Below, in pieces: positions 6,977 to 13,653 of a DNA stretch of 26,478 nt. Position 1 is the first letter of the stretch. Each line of letters opens with the position of its first letter. The position numbers and the translations under genes were made by a program. The DNA is from an uncultured Eubacterium sp. (GTDB taxonomy: Bacteria > Bacillota > Clostridia > Lachnospirales > Lachnospiraceae), in assembly GCA_900551945.1 (NCBI GenBank), contig URYE01000031.1, positions 1 through 26,478 on the forward strand, read 5' to 3'. The notes beneath the pieces were generated by a model that saw only the letters and a list, made by a program, of their open reading frames with translations, was not told where the DNA came from and did not search any database.

Positions 6977-8122
6977 ATGACATTTAAAGATATTAACGTA
7001 TCAGAAAAACTTATAGTAGGTTTAAAAAAGCAGAATATTACAGAACCAACACCAATACAAGTTCAAGCCTATAAGCATATTATGAATAAGCGAGACCTTA
7101 TTGCTTGTTCAAGTACAGGTTCAGGAAAGACACTTGCTTACTTGCTTCCAATTATTTCTCAACTTAATCCAGAAAGCAAGTATATTCAAGCATTAGTATT
7201 AGTTCCAACACAAGAATTGGCTATACAAGTAAGTGAACAATTTGATTTGCTTTGTTCTAATTCTGATATCAATTATAAAAGTATATTCCTTATAGGAGAT
7301 GGCAATATCAATCGTCAAATAGACGCATTAAAATCAAAGCCTGCAGTCGTTATAGGGACACCAGCAAGAGTATATCAGCTAATTAAAATGAAAAAGCTTC
7401 GTGTACACGATGTAAAGCATTTGGTTATAGATGAAGCTGACCGCCTTATAGATAAAACATATTATGAAAATGTACTTTCTATAAGAAAGTCTTTAATGAA
7501 ATACACTCAAGTTCTTATGTTTTCTGCAAGTATTGATAAAAAGACACGAAAAGCAGCTAATGAAATATCATACAATCCAGTATCACTTGATATATCAAAA
7601 GATACTAATAATAAAGATATAATTCCAAAGACTATTAAGCATTATTATATTATTGCTGATAGGAGAGAGAGAATAGAAACATTAAGAAAGATTGCAAAAG
7701 CTGTAAAGTCTGAAAAAGCAATGATTTTTATTAATACAAAGTATGATTTAGAGGAGTCACTTCAAAAACTTCAATATCACAAATATAGTGTTTCAGCTTT
7801 ATCAGGCAATTTAGATAAGTTTGCCAAAAGAAAGGCTATTGATGATTTTAAAAGTGGAAAAGTAAATTACTTGCTTACAACAGATATAGGCGCTCGTGGA
7901 TTACAAATTGACGATGTAGACACCATTATCAATGTAAATTTACCAGAAGATTCAAAAGACTATCTTCATAGAGCAGGTCGTTGTGGTAGAAATGGTAATT
8001 CAGGAGTTTGTATTTCAATTATTACTGAAAATGAATTAAACAAAATAAAGCAATATCAAAAGCAATTTAATATTAATATAGTAGCTAGAAAGCTTTATAA
8101 TGGCAAATTAGTAGCTAAGTAA
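6977..8122 (+). CDS. DEAD-box RNA helicase
   Basis: ATP-dependent RNA helicase with the two-domain core and almost no extensions (381 residues). Motifs in order: Q motif (ITEPTPIQ, 21-28), Walker A (SSTGSGKT, 45-52), Ia (PTQELA, 77-82), Ib (TPAR, 128-131), DEAD (152-155), SAS (183-185), IV (MIFINT), V (TTDIGARGLQI, 301-311) and VI (HRAGRCGR, 331-338). Three motifs differ from consensus: PTQELA for PTRELA, TPAR for TPGR, and SAS for SAT. It has none of the long basic tails of CsdA/DeaD. AGGGGAG before the ATG is the ribosome site. It starts 56 bp after the HD-GYP-like gene and may share its transcript. Confidence 0.93.
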   Translation: MTFKDINVSEKLIVGLKKQNITEPTPIQVQAYKHIMNKRDLIACSSTGSGKTLAYLLPIISQLNPESKYIQALVLVPTQELAIQVSEQFDLLCSNSDINYKSIFLIGDGNINRQIDALKSKPAVVIGTPARVYQLIKMKKLRVHDVKHLVIDEADRLIDKTYYENVLSIRKSLMKYTQVLMFSASIDKKTRKAANEISYNPVSLDISKDTNNKDIIPKTIKHYYIIADRRERIETLRKIAKAVKSEKAMIFINTKYDLEESLQKLQYHKYSVSALSGNLDKFAKRKAIDDFKSGKVNYLLTTDIGARGLQIDDVDTIINVNLPEDSKDYLHRAGRCGRNGNSGVCISIITENELNKIKQYQKQFNINIVARKLYNGKLVAK

Positions 8123-8190
8123 AAACTGATTAAATAAAGATAATTTTCATCATATAAAATTTATTTTTTAAATTAGGTAATCTAAACTTT

Positions 8191-8281
8191 GGAGTTGTTG
8201 TAATAAGAAAATCTTATACAAATAAAGATATTTATATAGTAATTAATTTTATCTTGTATAAATTTTTAATATAACAACTCC
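8191..8281. repeat. 91-bp imperfect inverted repeat between helicase and recombinase
   Basis: GGAGTTGTT (8191-8199) and AACAACTCC (8273-8281) are perfect inverted ends. The interior is also partly self-complementary (TTATACAA near 8214-8221 against TTGTATAA near 8254-8261). No T tract follows, so it is not an obvious terminator. It could be a small non-autonomous element, an RNA structure, or part of the recombinase-binding region described downstream. Confidence 0.6.
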
Positions 8282-8366
8282 GAAAAACCTTATAATACGA
8301 AGTTTTACAATAAATGTTTAAATATGTTATGTAAGGGTTTATACAATTTTTTATTTTTATCCCCAC

Positions 8367-8400
8367 ACAACTTCGTTAAACTTGCGTTTAGCGAAGTTGT
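8367..8400. repeat. 34-bp lox-like inverted repeat upstream of the tyrosine recombinase
   Basis: The arms ACAACTTCGTTAA (8367-8379) and TTAGCGAAGTTGT (8388-8400) are 13 bp each and flank an 8-bp core, the geometry of loxP-type sites; AACTTCGT is shared with the loxP arm. Complementarity extends inward to a 15-bp stem with one wobble. No T tract follows. It lies 67 bp before the tyrosine recombinase start. Related half-arms occur at 8274-8282 (ACAACTCCG) and 8298-8306 (CGAAGTTTT), a degenerate second site with a 15-bp centre. That the recombinase binds here is inference. Confidence 0.65.
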
Positions 8401-8467
8401 ATATATTTGAAAATGTATGTTAATTGTTAATAACTACCCTTACTTTTAACTATTTTGGAGGTGTTTT

Positions 8468-9520
8468 ATGGCTGATAAAACTTATGCTGAACAGCAAAAT
8501 ATTAAGTATACTAAAAAATTAAATGAACTGTTAAAAATTCTTCCCCCCTTCTGTACAGAATATTTTAACAGTCTTGAGTATTCTAAGCAACCGAGAACTA
8601 AGGTCGCTTATGCAATGGATATCAAAGGCTTTTTTGAATTTCTTATAAAAGAATATCCACAATATAAGGATTATAAAATATGTGATTTTACAGAACGTGA
8701 TATAGAAATACTTCGTGGACAAGACATTTCAGACTATCTTAGATATGTCAAGTTATACAATAAAAATGGTCACGAAGTCAGTAATTCTGAACGTGCGGCG
8801 AAGCGAAAACTTTGCGCTCTTAGAAGATTTTATGCTTATTATTACAAGTATGAGCTTATTAATGCTAACCCTACTCTTAAGGTTGATATGCCTAAAATAC
8901 ATGACAAGGCTATCACTCGACTTGATGTAAATGAAGTCGCAGAGCTGCTTGACAATGTAGAGTCGGGTAATAAATTGACAGACAATCAGCTTAAACGCCA
9001 TGAAAAGCTAAAGTGTAGAGATTTAGCACTCCTAACTCTTATGCTAGGTACTGGTATTCGTGTTTCGGAGTGTGTTGGTCTTGATATAAATGATATTGAT
9101 TTTGACAACGATAGAATTAAAGTTGTGCGAAAAGGTGGTTCTGAAAGTTTTGTATACTTTGGCGATGAAGCACGTAACGCCTTACTTGATTATATGGAAG
9201 AACGCAGAAATCTTACTCCAGAAGAAGGACATGAAAATGCACTTTTTATTTCTTCTAAAAATAAAAGGCTTTGTGTGCGTTCTGTTGAACTTCTTGTAAA
9301 GAAATACGCTTCGACCGTTACTACTGTTAAACATATAACTCCGCACAAGTTAAGAAGCACTTATGGAACTAATCTTTATCAAGCAAGCAAAGATATTTAT
9401 CTTGTAGCTGATGTATTAGGACATAAAGATGTCAATACGACTAGAAAACACTATGCTGAAATAGTCGATGAAAATAAACGAAGTGCACGTAATATTGTTA
9501 GATTGCGAACAGAGGAATAA
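8468..9520 (+). CDS. Tyrosine recombinase/integrase
   Basis: Site-specific DNA recombinase of the XerC/D-integrase family (350 residues). Residues about 25-140 form the core-binding (SAM-like) domain, containing NSERAAKRKLCALRRFYAYY. Residues about 150-345 are the catalytic domain with a complete set: Arg198 (GTGIRVSE), Lys222 (VVRKGG), His293 and Arg296 (HKLRST), His319 (LGHKD) and the nucleophile Tyr329 (HYAEI). GGAGG at 8457-8461 supports the start. It is close to Xer size and lacks the Arm-binding domain of phage integrases. It could be a chromosomal Xer or a dedicated recombinase for the lox-like site upstream; the sequence alone does not decide. Confidence 0.93.
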   Translation: MADKTYAEQQNIKYTKKLNELLKILPPFCTEYFNSLEYSKQPRTKVAYAMDIKGFFEFLIKEYPQYKDYKICDFTERDIEILRGQDISDYLRYVKLYNKNGHEVSNSERAAKRKLCALRRFYAYYYKYELINANPTLKVDMPKIHDKAITRLDVNEVAELLDNVESGNKLTDNQLKRHEKLKCRDLALLTLMLGTGIRVSECVGLDINDIDFDNDRIKVVRKGGSESFVYFGDEARNALLDYMEERRNLTPEEGHENALFISSKNKRLCVRSVELLVKKYASTVTTVKHITPHKLRSTYGTNLYQASKDIYLVADVLGHKDVNTTRKHYAEIVDENKRSARNIVRLRTEE

Positions 9521-9527
9521 TATTATA

Positions 9528-9699
9528 TGATAAGTGTTAATAAAATTTAATTAGATGTAAATTTCAAAACGGTATATAATTATTAAAATTTTAACGTTAA
9601 ATTTACATATACGAATTATAAACACATTGTGTTATAAATAAGTGCCCCCCTTAGCTTGCCTTTCTGTGGAGAATAGTCAGAGTTTATTAACACTTATCA
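9528..9699. repeat. Nested inverted repeats between the two recombinase genes
   Basis: TGATAAGTGTTAATAAA (9528-9544) is perfectly inverted at 9683-9699, a 17-bp match over 172 bp. Inside it, ATGTAAATTT (9555-9564) is inverted at 9599-9608, around the palindrome TTAAAATTTTAA (9583-9594). The right part carries an out-of-character CCCCCC run (9645-9650) and the TTCTGTGGAGAATAGTCAG segment that recurs inverted beyond the serine recombinase. It looks like a small palindromic element or a recombination site. Confidence 0.6.
9664..9681 (+). repeat. Left copy of inverted 18-bp sequence flanking the serine recombinase
   Basis: CTGTGGAGAATAGTCAGA here matches the inverse complement of 10991-11008 at 17 of 18 positions. 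The pair encloses the serine recombinase and its upstream structured region, about 1.3 kb in all. Nearby TTGC is also shared, with a 5-bp offset. Confidence 0.6.
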
Positions 9700-9752
9700 A
9701 AAGTTATTAATTTTTCTACTATCACTATGTTAAGCAACAATAATGATATTTT

Positions 9753-10412
9753 TCAATATTCGTCTATATCAAGGTTGTGTATTTCTTTATTTATAGACAT
9801 TTCAAGCTTTGACAACGGTTGAACATTAGGGCTTCTCTTACCCTCAAGGCTATTTTGTTCATACTCTTTAACCATTCGATAAAATGTTCCTGGTTTTAGT
9901 TGTAACATTTCCATAGCCTTTCTTGCTGTTATCTCTCCCTTTTTCCATATATTATATACTGGCTCAAAGGCTGTATTGCTCATACTTATTGGTTTACGCC
10001 CCTTGTACTTTCCTTCCTTTTTAGCAATCTCAATACCTTCCCTTTGTCTTTGAAGCAAGCATTGACGTTCAAATTGATATAAACCCGCAAAAAATGTAAG
10101 CATTAATTCACCTTGTGGAGTGCTTGTATCAAGATTTTCCTTACAACTGTATAATACAATCTTCTTCTCTTGTAGAATATGGACTATTTTCAAAAGGTCA
10201 CTCGTACTTCTTGCAAGTCTTGAGTACGATTCAATTACAATTGTATCTCCTTCTCGTGCATATAAAAGTAAATCTTTTAATCCCTGTCGGTCGGTATTTT
10301 TTCCACTTTTAACATCACGAAATATTTTCTCTATTCCATTATCCTGCATTAATTTTTCTTGCCTTGCTAAATTCTGGTCATCAGAACTTACTCTTATGTA
10401 ACCAATTTTCAT
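9753..10412 (-). CDS. Serine recombinase (resolvase/invertase family)
   Basis: Small serine recombinase of the Tn3-resolvase/invertase type (219 residues). The N-terminal catalytic domain (1-135) has GYIRVSSDDQN with nucleophile Ser9, the arginines of ESYSRLARS (Arg65, Arg68), and FAGLYQFERQ. A linker (KKEGKYKGRKP) leads to a C-terminal helix-turn-helix (about 160-190, ITARKAMEMLQLKPGTFYRMV). A non-conserved tail follows. All catalytic residues are present. GGAGG precedes the start on the minus strand; a possible promoter is TCGACA-N16-TAGACT upstream. No transposase is nearby, so it could be a stranded resolvase or a standalone invertase. Confidence 0.92.
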   Translation of the reverse strand: MKIGYIRVSSDDQNLARQEKLMQDNGIEKIFRDVKSGKNTDRQGLKDLLLYAREGDTIVIESYSRLARSTSDLLKIVHILQEKKIVLYSCKENLDTSTPQGELMLTFFAGLYQFERQCLLQRQREGIEIAKKEGKYKGRKPISMSNTAFEPVYNIWKKGEITARKAMEMLQLKPGTFYRMVKEYEQNSLEGKRSPNVQPLSKLEMSINKEIHNLDIDEY

Positions 10413-10975
10413 ATCATAACCTCCATTTCTTTTTATTTACACAAACAATAATCCAAAGTCTAAGCTTGTATAAGAACTTGTCGACTGTCGTAATAACTTG
10501 AAATGTAACATAAATTTTAATATTTTTTATATATCATTTCTATATTAAAGTAACAAAAAGAATTTGCACATATTAAAAAATTGACTTTGTAATTTTGGCT
10601 ATACGAGCTTTTTATTTTATTTAGGATAGAATACATACCTTTTGATAAAAAGTGCCTATATAGTCAAAATACGCAGTTGCCTTTTTTATTATTATAGCGC
10701 ACTCAAAAAAGTGTGTCAATAGGGTCTATTTTTTATAGGAACATTCCAAAATAGAAAAACAATGCTATTGAAACACTTGCATTTATAAAGAAAAGTATTC
10801 CAATAGGGTGTACCCTAATTAAACACTTTTTAAACGTGTTTTTGCTAACCTATACAAAAATGTCGATTTTGACATTTTAAAAATGTAATATAAAAATATA
10901 TAAATTTGACGTTATTTTTTTATTATTATATGAAAATATTAAGATTTGAAGTTTAAAGATTTTTGTAAATTAAAA
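10413..10975. other. Structured non-coding region upstream of the serine recombinase
   Basis: No gene is seen. Structures include: AGTGTGTCAATAG (10710-10722) inverted as CTATTGAAACACT (10765-10777, 12 of 13); nested inside it, CTATTTT/AAAATAG (10726-10732, 10748-10754) around GGAA-CA-TTCC (10738-10747); TAGGGT-GT-ACCCTA (10804-10817); AAACAC/GTGTTT (10821-10841); and ACATTTT-A-AAAATGT (10872-10886). AATAGGGT occurs twice (from 10718 and from 10802). The cluster could be the serine recombinase's target, but that is inference. Confidence 0.5.
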
Positions 10976-11204
10976 ATGGAATATCTGTATTCTGACTACT
11001 CTCCACAGCAAGATGTGAAGGTTCTAACTGATGAGATTTTACAGTAATCGTACATCAATTTCAAACTTTGGATATAGTCTTTTTATCAGAGCAGCGAACT
11101 TAACAACCAAGCAGTTCTACGACCACATTAGCGATTGTCTTCTGTATTTATACAAAGAATCAGATATTACAAAATCCAAGATTACAAAAGACTTTAAATT
11201 GTAA
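10976..11204 (+). pseudogene. Frameshifted small gene remnant of unknown function
   Basis: From the ATG at 10976 a 23-codon frame (starting MEYLYSDYSPQQDVKVL) ends at TAA 11045-11047. From 11049, in another frame, 51 codons stay open to TAA 11202-11204 (RTSISNFGYSLFIRAANL and onward). Both halves have sensible amino-acid composition and join naturally at DEILQ/RTSIS, which suggests one small protein broken by a frameshift. I do not recognise the family. There is no good ribosome site. It could also be the chance tail of a deleted larger gene. Confidence 0.4.
10991..11008 (-). repeat. Right copy of inverted 18-bp sequence flanking the serine recombinase
   Basis: Inverse of 9664-9681 with one mismatch (G for A). 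This copy lies inside a short frameshifted reading frame, where it would encode SDYSPQ. The left copy read on the minus strand would encode the same peptide, so both may descend from one gene rather than from transposon ends. Confidence 0.6.
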
Positions 11205-11213
11205 TTTATATAA

Positions 11214-11255
11214 ATAAAAACGAGTATAAAATTTTAATTGCAATTTTACACTCGT
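11214..11255 (-). terminator. Terminator overlapping the 3' end of the aldo/keto reductase
   Basis: Read on the minus strand, ACGAGTGTAAAATT and AATTTTATACTCGT (11242-11255 and 11220-11233) pair over 14 bp with one wobble and an 8-nt loop, followed by a T tract. The reductase stop codon (11246-11248) is inside the first arm. Confidence 0.88.
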
Positions 11256-11989
11256 TCTGTCAATTCAAAGTCGAAAATATCTAAGTTTTCTTTCATTCTT
11301 TGTGGGTTAGATGTTTTTATCAACGGTAAAATATTTCTCTGAATTAACCAACGCAAAACAATCTGTGCAGAAGATTTTTTATGTACATTTGCAATATTGC
11401 AAAGTACTTCGTTATTCAATAAATCGTTCTGTCCAGCAGCTAATGGTGACCACGCCTGCATTAAAATATTTTTGCCTTTTAAATATTCTTCTTCATCTTT
11501 GCGTTGAAAAAATGGATTACATTCTAGTAAATTGCTTGCTGGCTTTATTTTATTCCAAAATATAAAATCGGCCAATCTGTCTTGTGTGAAATTATCTACA
11601 CTGATTGAACGAACCTTACCTGCTTCGTACAATTCTTCAAGAACTTTCCATACGCCATAATAATCATGGTATGGTTGATGTATTACATACATATCCAAAT
11701 AATCAAGTCCTAAACGTTTCATTGATTGTTCAAAACCACGTTTTGCTCCTTCATAGCTTATATCAGGTATCCAAAGCTTTGTAGTAATAAAAAGTTCTTC
11801 TCTTGGTACACCACAACGATGAATTGCTCTGCCAACCGCTTCTTCATTACCATAAGCTGTTGCTGTATCAATCAAACGATAACCAGCTTTAATAGCTTGC
11901 AATACTGCTTCTTCACAAGCATTTTCATCAGTCATACGAAAAACGCCAAATCCTATCTGTGGTATTTCAATACCATTATTTAAAACCAT
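11246..11989 (-). CDS. Aldo/keto reductase, C-terminally short
   Basis: NADPH-dependent carbonyl reductase of the AKR fold, similar to 2,5-diketogluconate-reductase-type proteins. The catalytic tetrad is visible: Asp and Tyr in DTATAYGNEE, Lys in FITTKLW, His in YVIHQPY. The start is the ATG at 11989 (MVLNNGIEIPQIGFG), preceded by AGGAGG; a frame open 22 codons further upstream lacks a ribosome site. The product has 247 residues, while relatives have about 275, because it stops at DIFDFELTERV. The final helix and the C-terminal GPDPxxF-type segment that helps close the cofactor site are missing. It may still fold, but reduced activity is likely. Its neighbours kduD and kduI make a sugar-acid substrate possible. 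Confidence 0.85.
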   Translation of the reverse strand: MVLNNGIEIPQIGFGVFRMTDENACEEAVLQAIKAGYRLIDTATAYGNEEAVGRAIHRCGVPREELFITTKLWIPDISYEGAKRGFEQSMKRLGLDYLDMYVIHQPYHDYYGVWKVLEELYEAGKVRSISVDNFTQDRLADFIFWNKIKPASNLLECNPFFQRKDEEEYLKGKNILMQAWSPLAAGQNDLLNNEVLCNIANVHKKSSAQIVLRWLIQRNILPLIKTSNPQRMKENLDIFDFELTERV

Positions 11990-12026
11990 AAATAATCCTC
12001 CTAAAATTTTCTTTTTCTTTAACTGT

Positions 12027-12055
12027 ATTATAGTTATAATTTTCTTTAATAACAA
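12027..12055 (-). promoter_or_regulatory. Promoter of the aldo/keto reductase
   Basis: On the minus strand, TTGTTA (12050-12055) and TATAAT (12027-12032) are 17 bp apart. The leader is about 30 nt and contains AGGAGG. Confidence 0.75.
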
Positions 12056-12271
12056 ATACTTATAAAGAATGATTTATCATAGTTTAAAAGAATAATTCTT
12101 TGCAACTCACTGATTTGAATGTTATAAATGGATTTAAAAATGATTGTTTGGCAAAAATATTGTCGCAGACATTTACTTTTAAGAATTTTTCTTTCTTTTA
12201 AAGGAAATAAAGTTCTTCTTATAATGTTAATTTATAAAAAATCAATTAATATAGTTTTTATGATAAAATAA

Positions 12272-12338
12272 GAACTGTTATAATCAAGTATTACCACCAT
12301 AGCTTGACTTGCTATGACACACTTAATTATAACAGTTC
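12272..12338 (-). terminator. Long hairpin downstream of kduD
   Basis: GAACTGTTATAAT (12272-12284) and ATTATAACAGTTC (12326-12338) pair perfectly. After one mismatch AAGT/ACTT continues the stem, and CATAGC/GCTATG (12298-12303, 12311-12316) forms an inner hairpin. On the minus strand it is followed by TTATTTTATC, so it probably ends the kduD transcript, about 117 bp past the stop. The rest of 11990-12454 holds the reductase promoter and AT-rich sequence with no gene. Confidence 0.6.
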
Positions 12339-12454
12339 ATAATATGTACTATTAATTATAAATTATATACTCCAACTACTAAACCTCACATAAAAATATA
12401 ACACATACATTTATAAAAGTTAGTACTGATAGTATATTTTAAATTCACAACTAA

Positions 12455-13252
12455 TTACTGTGGCTGCTTACCAATGTATGCTAAGATACCACCATCAACG
12501 TAAAGAATATGACCATTAACTGCATCTGAAGCTTCTGAAGCAAGGAATACAGCTGGACCAGCTAATTCTTCTGGCTTTAACCATCTTTCAGCAGGAGTCT
12601 TTGCTACGATGAATGAATCAAATGGATGTCTTGAACCATCTGGCTGACGTTCTCTAAGAGGAGCTGTCTGAGGTGTTTCAATATATCCAGGTCCAATACC
12701 GTTACACTGAATGTTGTACTTACCATATTCAGAACAGATATTTCTTGTCAACATCTTAAGACCACCCTTAGCTGCAGCATAAGCTGAAACTGTTTCACGT
12801 CCTAATTCAGACATCATTGAACAGATGTTAATAATCTTACCATGCTTTCTTTCTATCATTGATGGAATAACAGCCTTAGATACGATAAATGGAGCATTAA
12901 GGTCAACATCAATAACTTGTCTGAACTGCTCTGCTGTCATTTCACACATAGGAATTCTCTTAATGATACCAGCATTGTTTACAAGAATGTCGATAGGACC
13001 AACTTCCTTTGTAATCTTTTCAACTGTTTCATTAACCTTAGCTTCATCTGTTACATCACAAACGTAACCATGAGCATCAATACCAGCTTCTTTGTATGCT
13101 GCAATACCCTTGTCTACTAATTCTTGATTGATATCGTTGAAAACGATTGTAGCACCAGCCTTTGCCATTCCTGAAGCAATAGCGAAACCAATACCATAAG
13201 ATGCACCTGTAACGAAAGCAATCTTGCCTTCAAGTGAAAAATTAACTGACAT
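12455..13252 (-). CDS. kduD: 2-dehydro-3-deoxy-D-gluconate 5-dehydrogenase (SDR)
   Basis: Short-chain dehydrogenase that reduces 2,5-diketo-3-deoxygluconate to 2-keto-3-deoxygluconate in pectin and uronate breakdown. The Rossmann motif TGASYGIG is at 15-22 and NNAG at 92-95. The catalytic residues are Ser145 (ICSMMS), Tyr158 and Lys162 (YAAAK). Length is 265, against about 250 for typical KduD; a small insertion (RERQPDGSRHPFDSF) lies in the substrate loop. The closely related alternative is gluconate 5-dehydrogenase; kduI next door favours KduD. It lies 401 bp downstream of kduI on the same strand. Codons are somewhat richer in C than in the neighbours, consistent with high expression. Confidence 0.85.
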   Translation of the reverse strand: MSVNFSLEGKIAFVTGASYGIGFAIASGMAKAGATIVFNDINQELVDKGIAAYKEAGIDAHGYVCDVTDEAKVNETVEKITKEVGPIDILVNNAGIIKRIPMCEMTAEQFRQVIDVDLNAPFIVSKAVIPSMIERKHGKIINICSMMSELGRETVSAYAAAKGGLKMLTRNICSEYGKYNIQCNGIGPGYIETPQTAPLRERQPDGSRHPFDSFIVAKTPAERWLKPEELAGPAVFLASEASDAVNGHILYVDGGILAYIGKQPQ

Positions 13253-13653
13253 TTTCTAAATCTCCTTTTGTTTTTTATTGTGACACTCTCATTAGCTTTA
13301 GCTAATGAAATTCTTGCTTCAACCACTATAATTATAATGATACTCCCATAGAGAATAATTTTCTAATTAATGTCCACAAGCGTAGAGAATACTTCTCGGT
13401 TTGGGTGTAGTCCCACCCTACCATAATTTTTAAAGTTGTACACTTGCTTATCTTATACTACAACGTTTTCCATACCACATAGAAAAAATGGAACTTCTAC
13501 ATATTTTTGTAATAACGTTAAAGTAGTACAACTTTTATTAACGAACTGTAAACTATATTTTTATATAAATCACTCTTATAGATTAAGATTATTCTTTACT
13601 ATAAACAATACAATATATAATGTTTATTTGTTCAAAATTAAAATATGTTGATA
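13253..13653. other. Structured 401-bp gap between kduI and kduD
   Basis: No gene. In the kduD leader TCATTAGC/GCTAATGA (13289-13308) forms an 8-bp hairpin with a 4-nt loop. TAGAGAATA occurs twice, starting 36 bp apart (near 13349 and 13385). Two small hairpins, GAGAA/TTCTC and GGGTG/CACCC, sit at about 13384-13422. AAAGTTGTAC (13432-13441) is perfectly inverted at 13526-13535, with AACGTT and TTCCAT inverted inside it, making a roughly 104-bp imperfect palindrome. ATTATA at 13331-13336 could be a minus-strand -10 for kduD but has no good -35. Confidence 0.5.

Larger units (their letters stand above)
8123..8467. other. Gene-free stretch before the tyrosine recombinase
   Basis: This 345-bp AT-rich stretch holds the 91-bp inverted repeat (8191-8281), the degenerate arm pair (8274-8306) and the 34-bp lox-like repeat (8367-8400). 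I see no coding frame and no convincing promoter, although the recombinase has a strong GGAGG site at 8457-8461. Confidence 0.6.

Noticed and set aside
8367..8400. Cloning-vector loxP contamination
   Set aside because: The arms differ from loxP at several positions, the core is different, and flanking sequence is native AT-rich DNA, so it is not vector-derived.
10872..10886. ACATTTT-A-AAAATGT as a regulatory operator
   Set aside because: In sequence this AT-rich, a 7-bp A/T palindrome is expected by chance and no promoter adjoins it.
11990..12055. A 22-residue N-terminal extension of the aldo/keto reductase
   Set aside because: The extension overlaps the promoter and the AGGAGG site; the family N-terminus fits the ATG at 11989.
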